Assembly (NCBI GenBank): GCA_017629035.1 | Contig: JAGBXX010000012.1 | Location: 62,001 to 126,000, forward strand | Source of the DNA: Alistipes sp. | GTDB taxonomy: Bacteria > Bacteroidota > Bacteroidia > Bacteroidales > Rikenellaceae | DNA length: 64,000 nucleotides | Reading direction: 5' to 3' | In this document: positions 1 to 7,930 of the stretch, one piece after another | Layout of the letters: every line of letters starts with the position of its first letter | Position numbering within the stretch: the stretch's first letter is position 1 | Made by a program: the position numbers and the translations under genes | The notes under the pieces: model-generated | What the model was told of the DNA's origin: nothing | What the model saw: only the letters and a program-made list of their open reading frames with translations | The model's database searches: none

Positions 1-149
1 GCCTGGCGGAAGTTGGGTACTTCGACCGTGCAAGGGGTGTCGCCACCCTTGAAGTGGTTGTAGCAGAACTTACACGCCTGGTTGCACGCATCTGTAAGCT
101 CGAATACTACGATACCGAGTTCCAACCTTTGGCGACGTGAGAATAGCAT
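1..149 (-). CDS. radical SAM enzyme, N-terminal fragment (rSAM/lipoprotein system)
   Basis: Only the first 49 or so codons are inside the window; the gene continues past base 1. Reading from the ATG at 149-147, the protein begins MLFSRRQRLELGIVVFELTD and carries CNQACKFC with Cys at residues 22, 26 and 29, the CxxxCxxC motif that binds the 4Fe-4S cluster of radical SAM enzymes. A Tyr-Asn-His stretch follows the third Cys. The ATG lies only 3 bases beyond the stop of the 172-residue gene, so it is the last visible gene of the operon that starts near 2199. Lipoproteins with a shared ENGG motif upstream point to the Bacteroidetes rSAM/lipoprotein system (from memory TIGR04133 for the enzyme). 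The exact chemistry is not known to me. The radical SAM call is sure; the subfamily is inferred from context. Confidence 0.88.
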   Translation of the reverse strand, partial: MLFSRRQRLELGIVVFELTDACNQACKFCYNHFKGGDTPCTVEVPNFRQ

Positions 150-152
150 ATA

Positions 153-671
153 TTAATCAACTATAGATACAAAGATGTCATACTTATGGACAAGTTGGTC
201 CTCATCGTCCCACTTCACATACTCAATGCGTAGCTTTGCTCTGCCACGATAATCTCCAGCCTCGATAGTAAAGGTTAGACTATTATTACCAGTTTTTACC
301 GAGTAGGTCTCGGTACAAAGCACCCTATCCTCATCGTTGTCATCGCTTATTAGCGACACGGTTACATCCTCGCCAAATTGGCAAGTGTAGCTCAGTGCTA
401 CGATATCGCCATTGCGTAGCTCACTGTTTGCCACGCCGTTGTCCCATCTGTGATAGTTTTCTGGGGGTGGTGCAGGGTCATAGCACGACACCATAGGGTG
501 TTCGCCGCTACCACAAGCTGTCGACGCAAGTGCCACAAGTGAGAGTATAGCACCGCCAAGGCGATACTTTAGGCGTGTGGCACGACGGCTACGTCCTCCA
601 CTCAGAATTAGCCATAGTGATGCACCGACGAATGCCACGCCAAGTGCGATGATAAGAATAGTACGTTTCAT
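153..671 (-). CDS. envelope protein of the radical SAM operon
   Basis: A 172-residue protein that I do not recognise as a named family. It has two hydrophobic stretches: residues 4-24 form a membrane segment or signal, then a basic linker SGGRSRRATRLKYR, then a second hydrophobic run (39-52) ending in ACG with Cys53, which resembles a lipobox. The SRRxxxL pattern just before the second run is Tat-like. After Cys53 comes CYDPAPPPE (residues 63-71), and the rest is beta-rich and soluble, perhaps an Ig-like sandwich. No Met lies between the two hydrophobic runs, so a later ATG start is not available. It sits 19 bases after the 163-residue lipoprotein and 3 bases before the radical SAM gene, so it probably belongs to the same pathway, as substrate or accessory. 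Confidence 0.75.
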   Translation of the reverse strand: MKRTILIIALGVAFVGASLWLILSGGRSRRATRLKYRLGGAILSLVALASTACGSGEHPMVSCYDPAPPPENYHRWDNGVANSELRNGDIVALSYTCQFGEDVTVSLISDDNDEDRVLCTETYSVKTGNNSLTFTIEAGDYRGRAKLRIEYVKWDDEDQLVHKYDIFVSIVD

Positions 672-690
672 ACACCTCTATTTTTATTGT

Positions 691-1182
691 TTAGTCAATA
701 ATAGGGTCGCCATCTGTTGTGTGGTCCCAATGTCTGAGCTCGATATCGCCAACATTAATCTCATAACGGCCTCGACTCCAACCGCTTCCCTCTTCAATCT
801 TTGAGTCCTCTGTGATATACTCATTTAGTTCGATAATCTTATCCACGAACTCTCCGCCATTCTCCTCTTGGTCAATATCTTTGACTCTCATCGTTAAAAG
901 ACCATTGCTAACATAGTCAGCAAATTCCGACTCCTTGAGTTCACCTTCGCTATTGGTTTCAGTTGTTAGGAGAGTTAAATTCTCATTGTCAAACCAGAAA
1001 TCTCCGCTAATTGAGACCTCGATACCCTTGATAGGGTTACCCTCGGGGTCTACAACACGAGCTTTAACCTTGAACTCGGTGTAGGGCGCACCATACTCTG
1101 GCACAGGGCTATCTATGCCTTCGCAGCCAAACATTGCACCAAAACCAAGAGCGGTAATCAGGAAATAAATCAATCGTTTCAT
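691..1182 (-). CDS. radical SAM-associated lipoprotein, copy 1
   Basis: A 163-residue lipoprotein: the signal peptide MKRLIYFLITALGFGAMFGC ends at Cys20. The mature part starts with EYGAPYTEFKVKARVVDPEG, then has a carboxypeptidase-regulatory-like beta unit (DPEGNPIKGIEVSISG), and later the acidic motif DIDQEENGGEF followed by an ELNEY strand. The same three elements recur in the next gene upstream (YGTEYTEF, GRVVDSERNPVEGI, DVDGEENGGQF), so the two are paralogues. This layout fits, from memory, TIGR04134, lipoproteins paired with a radical SAM enzyme of the TIGR04133 type. The gaps of 12 and 19 bases to its neighbours indicate one transcript. The lipoprotein and pairing calls are good; whether it is the modified substrate is unproven. 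Confidence 0.85.
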   Translation of the reverse strand: MKRLIYFLITALGFGAMFGCEGIDSPVPEYGAPYTEFKVKARVVDPEGNPIKGIEVSISGDFWFDNENLTLLTTETNSEGELKESEFADYVSNGLLTMRVKDIDQEENGGEFVDKIIELNEYITEDSKIEEGSGWSRGRYEINVGDIELRHWDHTTDGDPIID

Positions 1183-1194
1183 ACGCTATTTCTG

Positions 1195-1554
1195 TTAATT
1201 TGCTTCACTCTCATCTACTCGTTTAATCACCACATTGCCCAAGTCCACATGACTATCGTGGAGCTGAATATAGTGGGTCTCAAACTGTCCTCCATTCTCC
1301 TCTCCGTCGACGTCGATGATAGCCACATTGCTATTTGTGCCCTCGACATAGAACCTACCATTAGGATTTGTGTAGCAGGGCTGCTGACCTAAGCTTACGG
1401 CGATACCCTCAACAGGGTTTCGCTCACTATCTACCACACGACCACTCGCCGAGAATTGAGGCTGAAACTCGGTATACTCGGTACCATAGCACGCCACACA
1501 GGTGAGTGTCATGCCAAACAAAGCAAAAATTCGTGTTAAAAATCTTCCCCACAT
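1195..1554 (-). CDS. radical SAM-associated lipoprotein, copy 2 (short)
   Basis: A 119-residue lipoprotein with signal MWGRFLTRIFALFGMTLTC and predicted lipid attachment at Cys22 (CVAC). Directly after it comes YGTEYTEF, then GRVVDSERNPVEGIAVSL, the start of a carboxypeptidase-regulatory-like beta sandwich, then YTNPNGRFYV and the motif DVDGEENGGQFETHYIQL. It is a shorter paralogue of the lipoprotein encoded 12 bases downstream; the conserved YTEF and ENGGxF positions are the best candidates for recognition by, or modification by, the radical SAM enzyme at the end of the operon. The mature protein is barely 100 residues and keeps one domain only. Confidence 0.85.
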   Translation of the reverse strand: MWGRFLTRIFALFGMTLTCVACYGTEYTEFQPQFSASGRVVDSERNPVEGIAVSLGQQPCYTNPNGRFYVEGTNSNVAIIDVDGEENGGQFETHYIQLHDSHVDLGNVVIKRVDESEAN

Positions 1555-1566
1555 AGCTCTTTATAT

Positions 1567-2199
1567 TTAGTTTCCACTAACTTTATCACTATTACAATCC
1601 TGGCCTATTGAGACACATATACGACAATCCTCAAACTTGCCATTGCGCACCTCGACAGTATCGCCCAGCTCCTCGCACCAGCCCGTGAACGAGAACTCAC
1701 CACTAAACTTGTAGTCCGAACCATACTCCTCGGCTCGAGTAAATATCACATATCCATCCAGAGCCTTGTAGCAGCGTGTGATATACTCGGTAACACTACC
1801 TCCTCCAGGCAGTGGTTTGGTAGCTCCACGCTCAGAAAACTCTAAGCAAGCCATTGCATCTCCAAGCAACACCAGGCTATATACCCTATCAAGCTCGAGT
1901 GGCGAGACACTATTATTAATATATATGTTTAGCCTGGCCGAGTTACCCTCCTCCGAGGTCACATATCTGTACAAATCGAGCGTAAAACCACCACTATCTT
2001 TAATCACAAATTCGGGGTGGTCCATGTCGTTAAAGATTCCCGTAGAGCTACTAAACTTTTCGCCACGCCAACCATATCCCGAACCATAGAGATTCATGCT
2101 TATTGTGGCGTTGCTATCTATACCCCAAAACTCATCCGAGCACGACACAAAAGTAAGGCTTATCATCGACACGATTGATACTAGTATAAACTTGCGCAT
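1567..2199 (-). CDS. lipoprotein, first gene of the radical SAM operon
   Basis: A 210-residue protein with signal MRKFILVSIVSMISLTFVSC and lipid Cys20, followed by SDEF, an acidic start that resembles the surface-export signals described for Bacteroidetes lipoproteins. I do not recognise the mature domain. It contains several Cys (GDAMACLEF, YITRCYK, GWCEELG, FEDCRICVSIGQDC), which may form disulfides, and a run of beta-type sequence. It is the promoter-proximal gene: a TAATTTTG element lies 23-30 bases upstream of the ATG, and the stop is 12 bases from the next gene. Its GAA and AAA use is somewhat higher than in the housekeeping genes nearby. Confidence 0.75.
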   Translation of the reverse strand: MRKFILVSIVSMISLTFVSCSDEFWGIDSNATISMNLYGSGYGWRGEKFSSSTGIFNDMDHPEFVIKDSGGFTLDLYRYVTSEEGNSARLNIYINNSVSPLELDRVYSLVLLGDAMACLEFSERGATKPLPGGGSVTEYITRCYKALDGYVIFTRAEEYGSDYKFSGEFSFTGWCEELGDTVEVRNGKFEDCRICVSIGQDCNSDKVSGN

Positions 2200-2221
2200 A
2201 ATTTCGTTGGTTTTCTTTTCA

Positions 2222-2229
2222 CAAAATTA
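2222..2229 (-). promoter_or_regulatory. -7 promoter element for the radical SAM operon
   Basis: Minus-strand TAATTTTG fits the Bacteroidetes TAnnTTTG consensus, with about 15-20 bases left for the leader before the ATG at 2199. No good -33 TTG at the usual spacing. Confidence 0.55.
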
Positions 2230-2476
2230 CACCACAATATCTGCAACTCCAAATTTTTGAGCTAAAAGTTTTTCAGCGACACCCTACTCAACTATTTGAT
2301 TTTCAATGGATTAAAAATTGTGATTTTGCTAATTTTTCAACCCTCTGATTATCAGGCAGTTACGATCACACTCCTAAATATACCTCGTCTACTATCGCAA
2401 CATATTGATTTACTGATATTTACAAATTAGCCTTTTGAAATTTGGCTCTTTGCAGGTAATTTACCGAAAAAAGGGT

Positions 2477-2484
2477 TAACTTTG
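2477..2484 (+). promoter_or_regulatory. -7 promoter element for ispG-recO
   Basis: TAACTTTG, a perfect TAnnTTTG match, 19 bases before the ispG ATG; the implied leader is short. The nearest upstream TTTG is at 2449-2452, 24 bases away, slightly longer than usual. Confidence 0.65.
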
Positions 2485-2503
2485 TCCTATAAAATTTACG
2501 ACT

Positions 2504-3988
2504 ATGTCACACACACTCAAATATTGCCGTCGCAACGCCCACAAAGTGCGCATCGCAACCCAGGAAATTGGTGGCGAAAACCCTATCGCCGTGCAGTCGA
2601 TGACCAACACCCCAACAGCCGATATTGAGCGCTCGGTGGAGCAGACAAAATCTATCGCCGACGCAGGTGCCGAGATCGTACGTCTTACGGCTCAGGGTCG
2701 CCGCGAGGGCGAGGCTCTTGCACCTATCGTGGCACGCCTACGTGAGGATGGCTACTCGACAGCTATCGTTGCCGACATACACTTCACACCCGAGATTGCC
2801 ATGATTGCTGCCGAGGCTGTCGACAAGGTACGCATCAACCCGGGTAACTTCCGCACCTCGGGGGGCGAGCTCGAGCGACTCATCGAGATTTGTCGTCGCC
2901 GTGGTGTGGCACTGCGCATAGGCGTAAATCATGGCTCACTAGCCAAGCGTATATTCGATGAGTATGGCGACACCCCCGAGGGCATGGTTGCCTCGGCAAT
3001 GGAGTTTTTGAGGATGTGTCGCACGGCAGATTTTCACGATGTAGTGGTATCAATGAAGTCGAGCAACACACGTGTCATGGTACACGCCTACCGACTACTT
3101 GTCGAGGCGATGGACCAGGAGGGCATGACCTACCCTCTACACCTCGGCGTCACTGAGGCGGGCGATGGTATCGAGGGTCGTATAAAGAGCGCTGTGGGCA
3201 TTGGAGCACTCCTTGCCGACGGCATTGGCGACACACTGCGTGTATCTCTTACCGAGGAGCCTGCAAACGAGGTCCCCGTGGGCAAGATATTGGCTGAATA
3301 TTTCAATGGTCGCACCGCAGAGTTTAGTGTTGAGTCGTTCGAGAGCTACTCACCTACCGAGTTCCGCCCACGTACCGCAGCTAAGGCTATCACACATAGC
3401 GAGATAACCTCGGAGTATGATATAATAGAGGCTACGTCAGACAACCCTACACACGAGTGGCGTGCAGCGATACTTAACCGCAAGGATAACCGCCCTGTGG
3501 TGATTCGCCGCAGATACGACTACGACAACCCCGAGCTTGTGGCAATATATGCTGCTGCCGACATGGGTAGCCTCCTTCTCGATGGTCTTGCCGAGGGTGT
3601 ATGGATCGACGCCCCAGCACTCAATGAGGCACAAATCCACGAATTCGAGCTTATACTCCTTCAGGCCTCACGCCTACGTTTCTCACGCACAGAGTATATC
3701 GCCTGCCCAAGCTGCGGACGCACGCTCTACGACATACAGACCACCCTTGCCCAGATCAAGGCCCGCACCTCGCACCTCAAGGATCTCAAGATTGGTGTCA
3801 TGGGCTGCATCGTAAATGGCCCTGGCGAGATGGCCGATGCCGACTACGGCTACGTTGGCTCTTCGCCCGAGCATATCACCCTATATCGAGGCAAGGAGAT
3901 TGTTGAGCGCAACATCCACCAGCGTGAGGCGCTCGACCACCTTATCGAGATTATCAAACGTGACGGCCGCTGGCACGACCCAGAGTAG
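2504..3988 (+). CDS. ispG: 4-hydroxy-3-methylbut-2-enyl diphosphate synthase
   Basis: A 494-residue IspG (GcpE), the MEP-pathway enzyme that reductively converts methylerythritol cyclodiphosphate to HMBPP using a 4Fe-4S cluster. The N-terminal TIM barrel opens with NPIAVQSMTNTPTADI; the C-terminal cluster domain has Cys401 and Cys404 (CPSCG), Cys435 in GVMGCIVNGPGE and Glu442 as the fourth ligand. About 110 residues lie between barrel and cluster domain (roughly 285-395) that the 370-residue E. coli type lacks; this is a compact version of the insertion seen in plant and many Bacteroidetes IspG. Its ATG follows a TAACTTTG promoter and the stop is 3 bases before recO. Confidence 0.97.
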   Translation: MSHTLKYCRRNAHKVRIATQEIGGENPIAVQSMTNTPTADIERSVEQTKSIADAGAEIVRLTAQGRREGEALAPIVARLREDGYSTAIVADIHFTPEIAMIAAEAVDKVRINPGNFRTSGGELERLIEICRRRGVALRIGVNHGSLAKRIFDEYGDTPEGMVASAMEFLRMCRTADFHDVVVSMKSSNTRVMVHAYRLLVEAMDQEGMTYPLHLGVTEAGDGIEGRIKSAVGIGALLADGIGDTLRVSLTEEPANEVPVGKILAEYFNGRTAEFSVESFESYSPTEFRPRTAAKAITHSEITSEYDIIEATSDNPTHEWRAAILNRKDNRPVVIRRRYDYDNPELVAIYAAADMGSLLLDGLAEGVWIDAPALNEAQIHEFELILLQASRLRFSRTEYIACPSCGRTLYDIQTTLAQIKARTSHLKDLKIGVMGCIVNGPGEMADADYGYVGSSPEHITLYRGKEIVERNIHQREALDHLIEIIKRDGRWHDPE

Positions 3989-3991
3989 AGA

Positions 3992-4720
3992 ATGGCACTC
4001 AAGAGCTACAAGGCCCGAGGCATAGTTCTGGGCACACTCAAGTATGGCGAGAAGGGGGTTATTGTCCACCTTCTTACCGACGTGTGTGGCCGCCAGAGCT
4101 ATATGATTCAGGGTGTCCGCCCCACTGCCAAAGGGTCAAAGATGGCTCTGCTCCAGCCTATGTTTACCGTTGAGTTCGAGGGACTTGTGTCGACAAAGAT
4201 GTCGCTACATAGAATGAAGGATATGGTACCAGGCATGGTGCTACACTCCACGCCCTTCGACGTGCGCAAGTCCACCATGGCGCTATTCATGGCCGAGGTA
4301 TTGTATCGTCTTGTGAAGGAGAGCGAGGAGAGCTCCTCGCTATTTGAGTTTGTATGGGCATCAGTGGCGGCTCTCGACGCTCTTGACGAGGGTATTGCCA
4401 ACTTCCACCTATGGTTTCTTGCCAACCTGAGCCGTCCGCTCGGCTTCTCGCCCGATAATGAGTATACCGATGGTGCATGGCTCGATATTCGTGATGGCCA
4501 CTTCACGCCAAACGCCCTGATACCGAGCTTTGCCCTCACGCCAGATAATGCCCGCATACTCCACGACATGCTCGAGTGCGACGTGCGCTACCTCGGCGAG
4601 ATAGGACTCAACCGCACAGAGCGTGTAGAGTTCCTCGAGGCGATGCTCAAATACTATAGCTACCACCTCGAATCTATTCGTCAGGTGGAGTCAATACGTG
4701 TGCTTAGAGAGGTATTCTAA
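3992..4720 (+). CDS. recO: DNA repair protein RecO
   Basis: A 242-residue RecO, the mediator that with RecR and RecF loads RecA on SSB-coated DNA and anneals strands. The OB-fold N-terminus is typical (KARGIVLGTLKYGEKGVIVHL, LTDVCGRQSYMIQGVR), and the helical part has the family landmark HLWFLANLSRPLGFSP. There is no C4 zinc motif, as in many Bacteroidetes RecO. It starts 3 bases after ispG and is surely cotranscribed. Its stop abuts the stop of the opposing HAD gene at 4721 with no spacer and no visible terminator, so the two transcripts must overlap. Confidence 0.93.
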   Translation: MALKSYKARGIVLGTLKYGEKGVIVHLLTDVCGRQSYMIQGVRPTAKGSKMALLQPMFTVEFEGLVSTKMSLHRMKDMVPGMVLHSTPFDVRKSTMALFMAEVLYRLVKESEESSSLFEFVWASVAALDALDEGIANFHLWFLANLSRPLGFSPDNEYTDGAWLDIRDGHFTPNALIPSFALTPDNARILHDMLECDVRYLGEIGLNRTERVEFLEAMLKYYSYHLESIRQVESIRVLREVF

Positions 4721-5494
4721 TTAGAAGAGCCCCAGCGCCTTGCAGGCGTTCCATATACCATCCTTATCGACATCGGTAGTCACCATATCTGCAACGGCCT
4801 TGAGCTCGTCGCAGGCATTACCCATAGCCACCTTCGTCCACTCGTCGACAAACATCGAGAGGTCGTTGATACCATCGCCAAAGACAATAGCATCCTTGTA
4901 GCAAGCACCAAAATGGTCGAGCACACGGCGCACACCGTGGGCCTTGTCTGCCGGCTCGACGAAGATATACTCGTCAAGAAATCTGCACCAGGGCAACCTC
5001 TTCAGCGTCTCGAGCCTCTGCTCCTCGGGGGCATAGCATGCAGCATAGGCCTTGTAAAGGGTGTCGAAATTGCGTGGATCAAGACCCTCAACAACACGTG
5101 TCTTCATATATATGTCGTGGGTAAACTCCTCGAAGCGACTATCGGGCGCCAGACGTGTATCGGAGTTATCAACCTGCAACGCCCAGGGCATACCATAACG
5201 CTCGCACTCATCAATAAGGTCGACAATCAGCGCCTTATCAAGGGGTTTGATACCGAGCAGCTCGCCATTTATGGTCACGCCATAGCCACCATCGCTCACC
5301 ATATTCTCAAAGCCGAGTTGCTCCTTATACTCACGAGCCATAGCCTCGGAACGACCTGTGGCAATGGCCAGAAAGTGTCCCTTGGCACGAAGCAGCTCGA
5401 GAGCTTTGATTGTAGACTCGGGGATATAGGCATTGTCGTAGCCACCAGCCTTGAGTGTGCCGTCGATGTCGAAAAATATGTAGCGTCGTTGCAT
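4721..5494 (-). CDS. HAD-superfamily phosphatase, Cof type
   Basis: A 257-residue Cof/YbjI-type HAD hydrolase, a family of cytosolic phosphatases acting on sugar phosphates and similar metabolites. Motif I is DIDGT at residues 9-13 (Asp9 nucleophile, Asp11 acid/base); motif II is IATGRS; the C-terminal motif is GDGINDLSM with the Mg-binding Asp residues. The alpha/beta cap lies between. The substrate cannot be told from sequence. It is a single gene converging on recO; no clear TAnnTTTG was found upstream. Confidence 0.9.
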   Translation of the reverse strand: MQRRYIFFDIDGTLKAGGYDNAYIPESTIKALELLRAKGHFLAIATGRSEAMAREYKEQLGFENMVSDGGYGVTINGELLGIKPLDKALIVDLIDECERYGMPWALQVDNSDTRLAPDSRFEEFTHDIYMKTRVVEGLDPRNFDTLYKAYAACYAPEEQRLETLKRLPWCRFLDEYIFVEPADKAHGVRRVLDHFGACYKDAIVFGDGINDLSMFVDEWTKVAMGNACDELKAVADMVTTDVDKDGIWNACKALGLF

Positions 5495-5696
5495 ATATGA
5501 AATACTTTTTTCGGTCTGCTAAGTTACTACTATTTTGCGATTGTTCCAATTTTCGCATCTATGAATCACCACAAGCGCACCAATTTTGACTAAATAATAG
5601 TGTCTTCTCGGCGATATTACTCAAATTTATATGAGTATAACCGCTTATTTATATTGTAAATGGGTCACATTTCGATTATTTTACCGATAAAATAGT

Positions 5697-5704
5697 TAAC
5701 TTTG
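5697..5704 (+). promoter_or_regulatory. -7 promoter element for the acyltransferase-SDR operon
   Basis: TAACTTTG, 26 bases before the ATG at 5731. Perfect TAnnTTTG; no TTG at the standard -33 spacing. Confidence 0.6.
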
Positions 5705-5730
5705 TCAAAATAAATCGAAGAAATCTATAT

Positions 5731-7086
5731 ATGAAACGAACACCACGTGATCACTCCCTCTTCTTGAAGACTTTTCGTGTCTATCTTCAGTATGTCAATT
5801 CTGGTCTATATTTCCGCAAGGAGCACATTCTCGGTCTTGAGAATGTTCCTGCCGACGGCACTCCATGTGTCGTGGTATCCAACCACCAGAACTGCCTCAA
5901 CGATCCTCTCTGCGTATGTCTTACGCTCACGGATCGTCGCATGAACTTCATTGCACGAGCAAACGTATTCAAGAACCCTATATTCAACAAGGCTCTACGT
6001 GCCATGGGTCTTCTGCCCGCATACCGCATGAGCCACGAGGGCTTCTCGGCAATCAACAAAAATCGTATGACGATGGATGCTGCAGGCCAGGCGCTCACCG
6101 ACGGCGAGACACTCATGCTCTACCCCGAGGCTGACCACCAGGACAAGCGCTGGCTCGGCACATTCAAGATTGGCTACTTGCGCATTGCATTCGAGGCTGC
6201 CGAGAAGATGAACTTCGAGCAGGATGTCATGGTGCTCCCATCGTGCAACCACTACTCTAACTACTTCCACGCACGTACCGACATGCTTATCAAGTTCGAT
6301 AAGCCTATCTCGCTCAAGCCATACTACGAGCGCTACAAGGAGTCGCCACGTGAGGTTATGGTCGAGGTAAACGAGATTGTACGCAGCCGTATTCAGGCCA
6401 TGATGCTCCACGTTAGCGACCTTGAGCACTACGACCAGATCGACTTCTTGCGTGAGACGGAGTATGGCAATAAGTATGCTCGTGAGCACGGCTTCAAGGC
6501 AAACTACCTCCCATCACGTCTGCTCTCCGACCAGCAGTTTGTCGACAAGATGCAGAATGCCACCGCTAAGGAGCCAGAGAAGATGGAGAAGATCTACGAC
6601 GACACCAAGCGCTATGCTCTTGGCATCAAGGAGCTCAGAGTGCGTGACTGGCTATTTAAGCACAACCCAGGCATCGAGGCACCTATGCTTCGTGGCTTAG
6701 GTCTGTTGCTGCTCCTGCCACTCTTCATCATCTCGATTATCCCTACTTGCTTGATGTTTATCATCCCAAAGATATTTATCAGCAAGCTTATCAAGGATCA
6801 GATGTTTGTCAGCTCGTTTAATATCGGCGCAAGTGCCTTTATATCGGTACCATTGTGTTTGATTATCCCTGTCATCGTGCTCTGGATATGCCTCGGTTTC
6901 TGGTGGGCTCTCGGCTACTTCATCGCCTTCCCACTGATGTTCATCTTGGCATGGAATTATATGCGTCTGTTCATCAAGTTTGTCGGCTCATGCCAGTTTG
7001 TTCGTCGCAAGAATAGAGCAAAGATTGCAGAACTCCGTGAGCTTCGCACAAGCATCTACGAGCGTCTTGACGCAATCTTGGACTAA
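5731..7086 (+). CDS. PlsC-type glycerolipid acyltransferase with C-terminal membrane domain
   Basis: A 451-residue membrane acyltransferase. The catalytic motif is NHQNCLND with His52 and Asp58 separated by five residues, an HX5D spacing resembling yeast Gpt2/Sct1 rather than the usual HX4D of PlsC. Motif III is YPEADHQD (131-138), replacing the usual FPEG. The last 150 residues contain four or so hydrophobic segments (LGLLLLLPLFIISIIPTCL, then LCLIIPVIVLWICLGFWW and following) that anchor it in the inner membrane. The family acylates glycerol-3-phosphate or lysophosphatidate in phospholipid synthesis; which step cannot be told. The SDR gene starts 3 bases after its stop, so they form an operon. 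Confidence 0.88.
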   Translation: MKRTPRDHSLFLKTFRVYLQYVNSGLYFRKEHILGLENVPADGTPCVVVSNHQNCLNDPLCVCLTLTDRRMNFIARANVFKNPIFNKALRAMGLLPAYRMSHEGFSAINKNRMTMDAAGQALTDGETLMLYPEADHQDKRWLGTFKIGYLRIAFEAAEKMNFEQDVMVLPSCNHYSNYFHARTDMLIKFDKPISLKPYYERYKESPREVMVEVNEIVRSRIQAMMLHVSDLEHYDQIDFLRETEYGNKYAREHGFKANYLPSRLLSDQQFVDKMQNATAKEPEKMEKIYDDTKRYALGIKELRVRDWLFKHNPGIEAPMLRGLGLLLLLPLFIISIIPTCLMFIIPKIFISKLIKDQMFVSSFNIGASAFISVPLCLIIPVIVLWICLGFWWALGYFIAFPLMFILAWNYMRLFIKFVGSCQFVRRKNRAKIAELRELRTSIYERLDAILD

Positions 7087-7089
7087 GCT

Positions 7090-7851
7090 ATGTCTAAAAC
7101 ATTTAGAGCTATAATCATTGGAGCTACCTCGGGCATTGGCCATGAGGTGGCTCTTCACTTAGCCCAGCGAGGTGTCATCCTCGGCCTTGCAGGACGACGC
7201 ACCGAGCGTCTCGAGGCACTGCAACAGAGGTTCGGTGCCGAGAGAGTACATATCGCTCGTATCGATGTCACCGATAGCGAGGCTACCCAGGCTCTTGATG
7301 AGCTTATTGGGCGTGTGGGTGCTCCCGACCTACTGCTATACGCCTCGGGCATAGGCAAGCAAAACCCCACACTCGATATCGACATCGAGTCAAACACCGT
7401 GATGACCAACTCATGGGGCATGGTGCGCATCGTAGACCACTTCGTAAACTACGTGAAGCAGAATAGTGCCTACGACAATAGACACAAGGCGCACATCGCC
7501 GTTATCAGCTCCGTGGCGGGCACCATGGGCATGGGATCTGCTCCCGCCTACTCCGCCACAAAGAGCATGCAGAGCAGCTATCTCACCGCTCTGTCACAAT
7601 ATGTGCGTATGGAGTCTATTCCCGCCTGTTTTAGCGACATACGCCCAGGTTTCGTGGCCACAGAGATCCTAAATCCTGAGAAGCGATACCCAATGCTCAT
7701 GAGCGTCGATAAGGCGGCACGCTGCATCCTACGTGGTCTTAAGCGCAAGCGTCGCATAATCATCTTCGACTGGAGATTCAAGCTCCTCGTATGCCTCTGG
7801 CGACTAATCCCGAGAGCAGTGTGGGAGCGACTTACAATCGTCCGTAATTAA
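7090..7851 (+). CDS. short-chain dehydrogenase/reductase
   Basis: A 253-residue classical SDR. The Rossmann motif GATSGIG is at 11-17, the NNAG-equivalent is YASGIG, and the catalytic set is Ser141, Tyr154 and Lys158 (YSATK). AGRR at 35-38 after beta-2 suggests preference for NADPH. The C-terminus is basic and hydrophobic (KRKRRIIIFDWRFKLLVCLW), so it may lie on the membrane. Cotranscription with the acyltransferase suggests a lipid substrate, perhaps an acyl or keto-lipid reductase, but this is inference. A 16-bp-arm terminator follows 20 bases after the stop. Confidence 0.92.
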   Translation: MSKTFRAIIIGATSGIGHEVALHLAQRGVILGLAGRRTERLEALQQRFGAERVHIARIDVTDSEATQALDELIGRVGAPDLLLYASGIGKQNPTLDIDIESNTVMTNSWGMVRIVDHFVNYVKQNSAYDNRHKAHIAVISSVAGTMGMGSAPAYSATKSMQSSYLTALSQYVRMESIPACFSDIRPGFVATEILNPEKRYPMLMSVDKAARCILRGLKRKRRIIIFDWRFKLLVCLWRLIPRAVWERLTIVRN

Positions 7852-7870
7852 TTAGGTATATATGTCAACA

Positions 7871-7908
7871 AGAAATGGGGTTATCCGCAAGTGGATAACC
7901 CCATTTCT
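7871..7908. terminator. bidirectional hairpin terminator
   Basis: Perfect 16-bp arms (AGAAATGGGGTTATCC and its complement) around a 6-base loop, between the convergent SDR and efflux operons. The A-rich and T-rich flanks suit both directions. The GGTTATCC core recurs in terminators at 28168 and 43536. Confidence 0.85.
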
Positions 7909-7930
7909 CATAATATCACCGTTGCTTGGG

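Larger units (their letters stand above)
2200..2503. other. divergent intergenic region, radical SAM operon / ispG
   Basis: 304 bases between two divergent transcription units. It is AT-rich, holds the two promoter elements listed separately and no convincing reading frame. I see no RNA gene or repeat in it. Confidence 0.6.

Noticed and set aside
5510..5540. Possible -7 element for the HAD gene (TATTTTG)
   Set aside because: One base too short for TAnnTTTG and no -33; not claimed.
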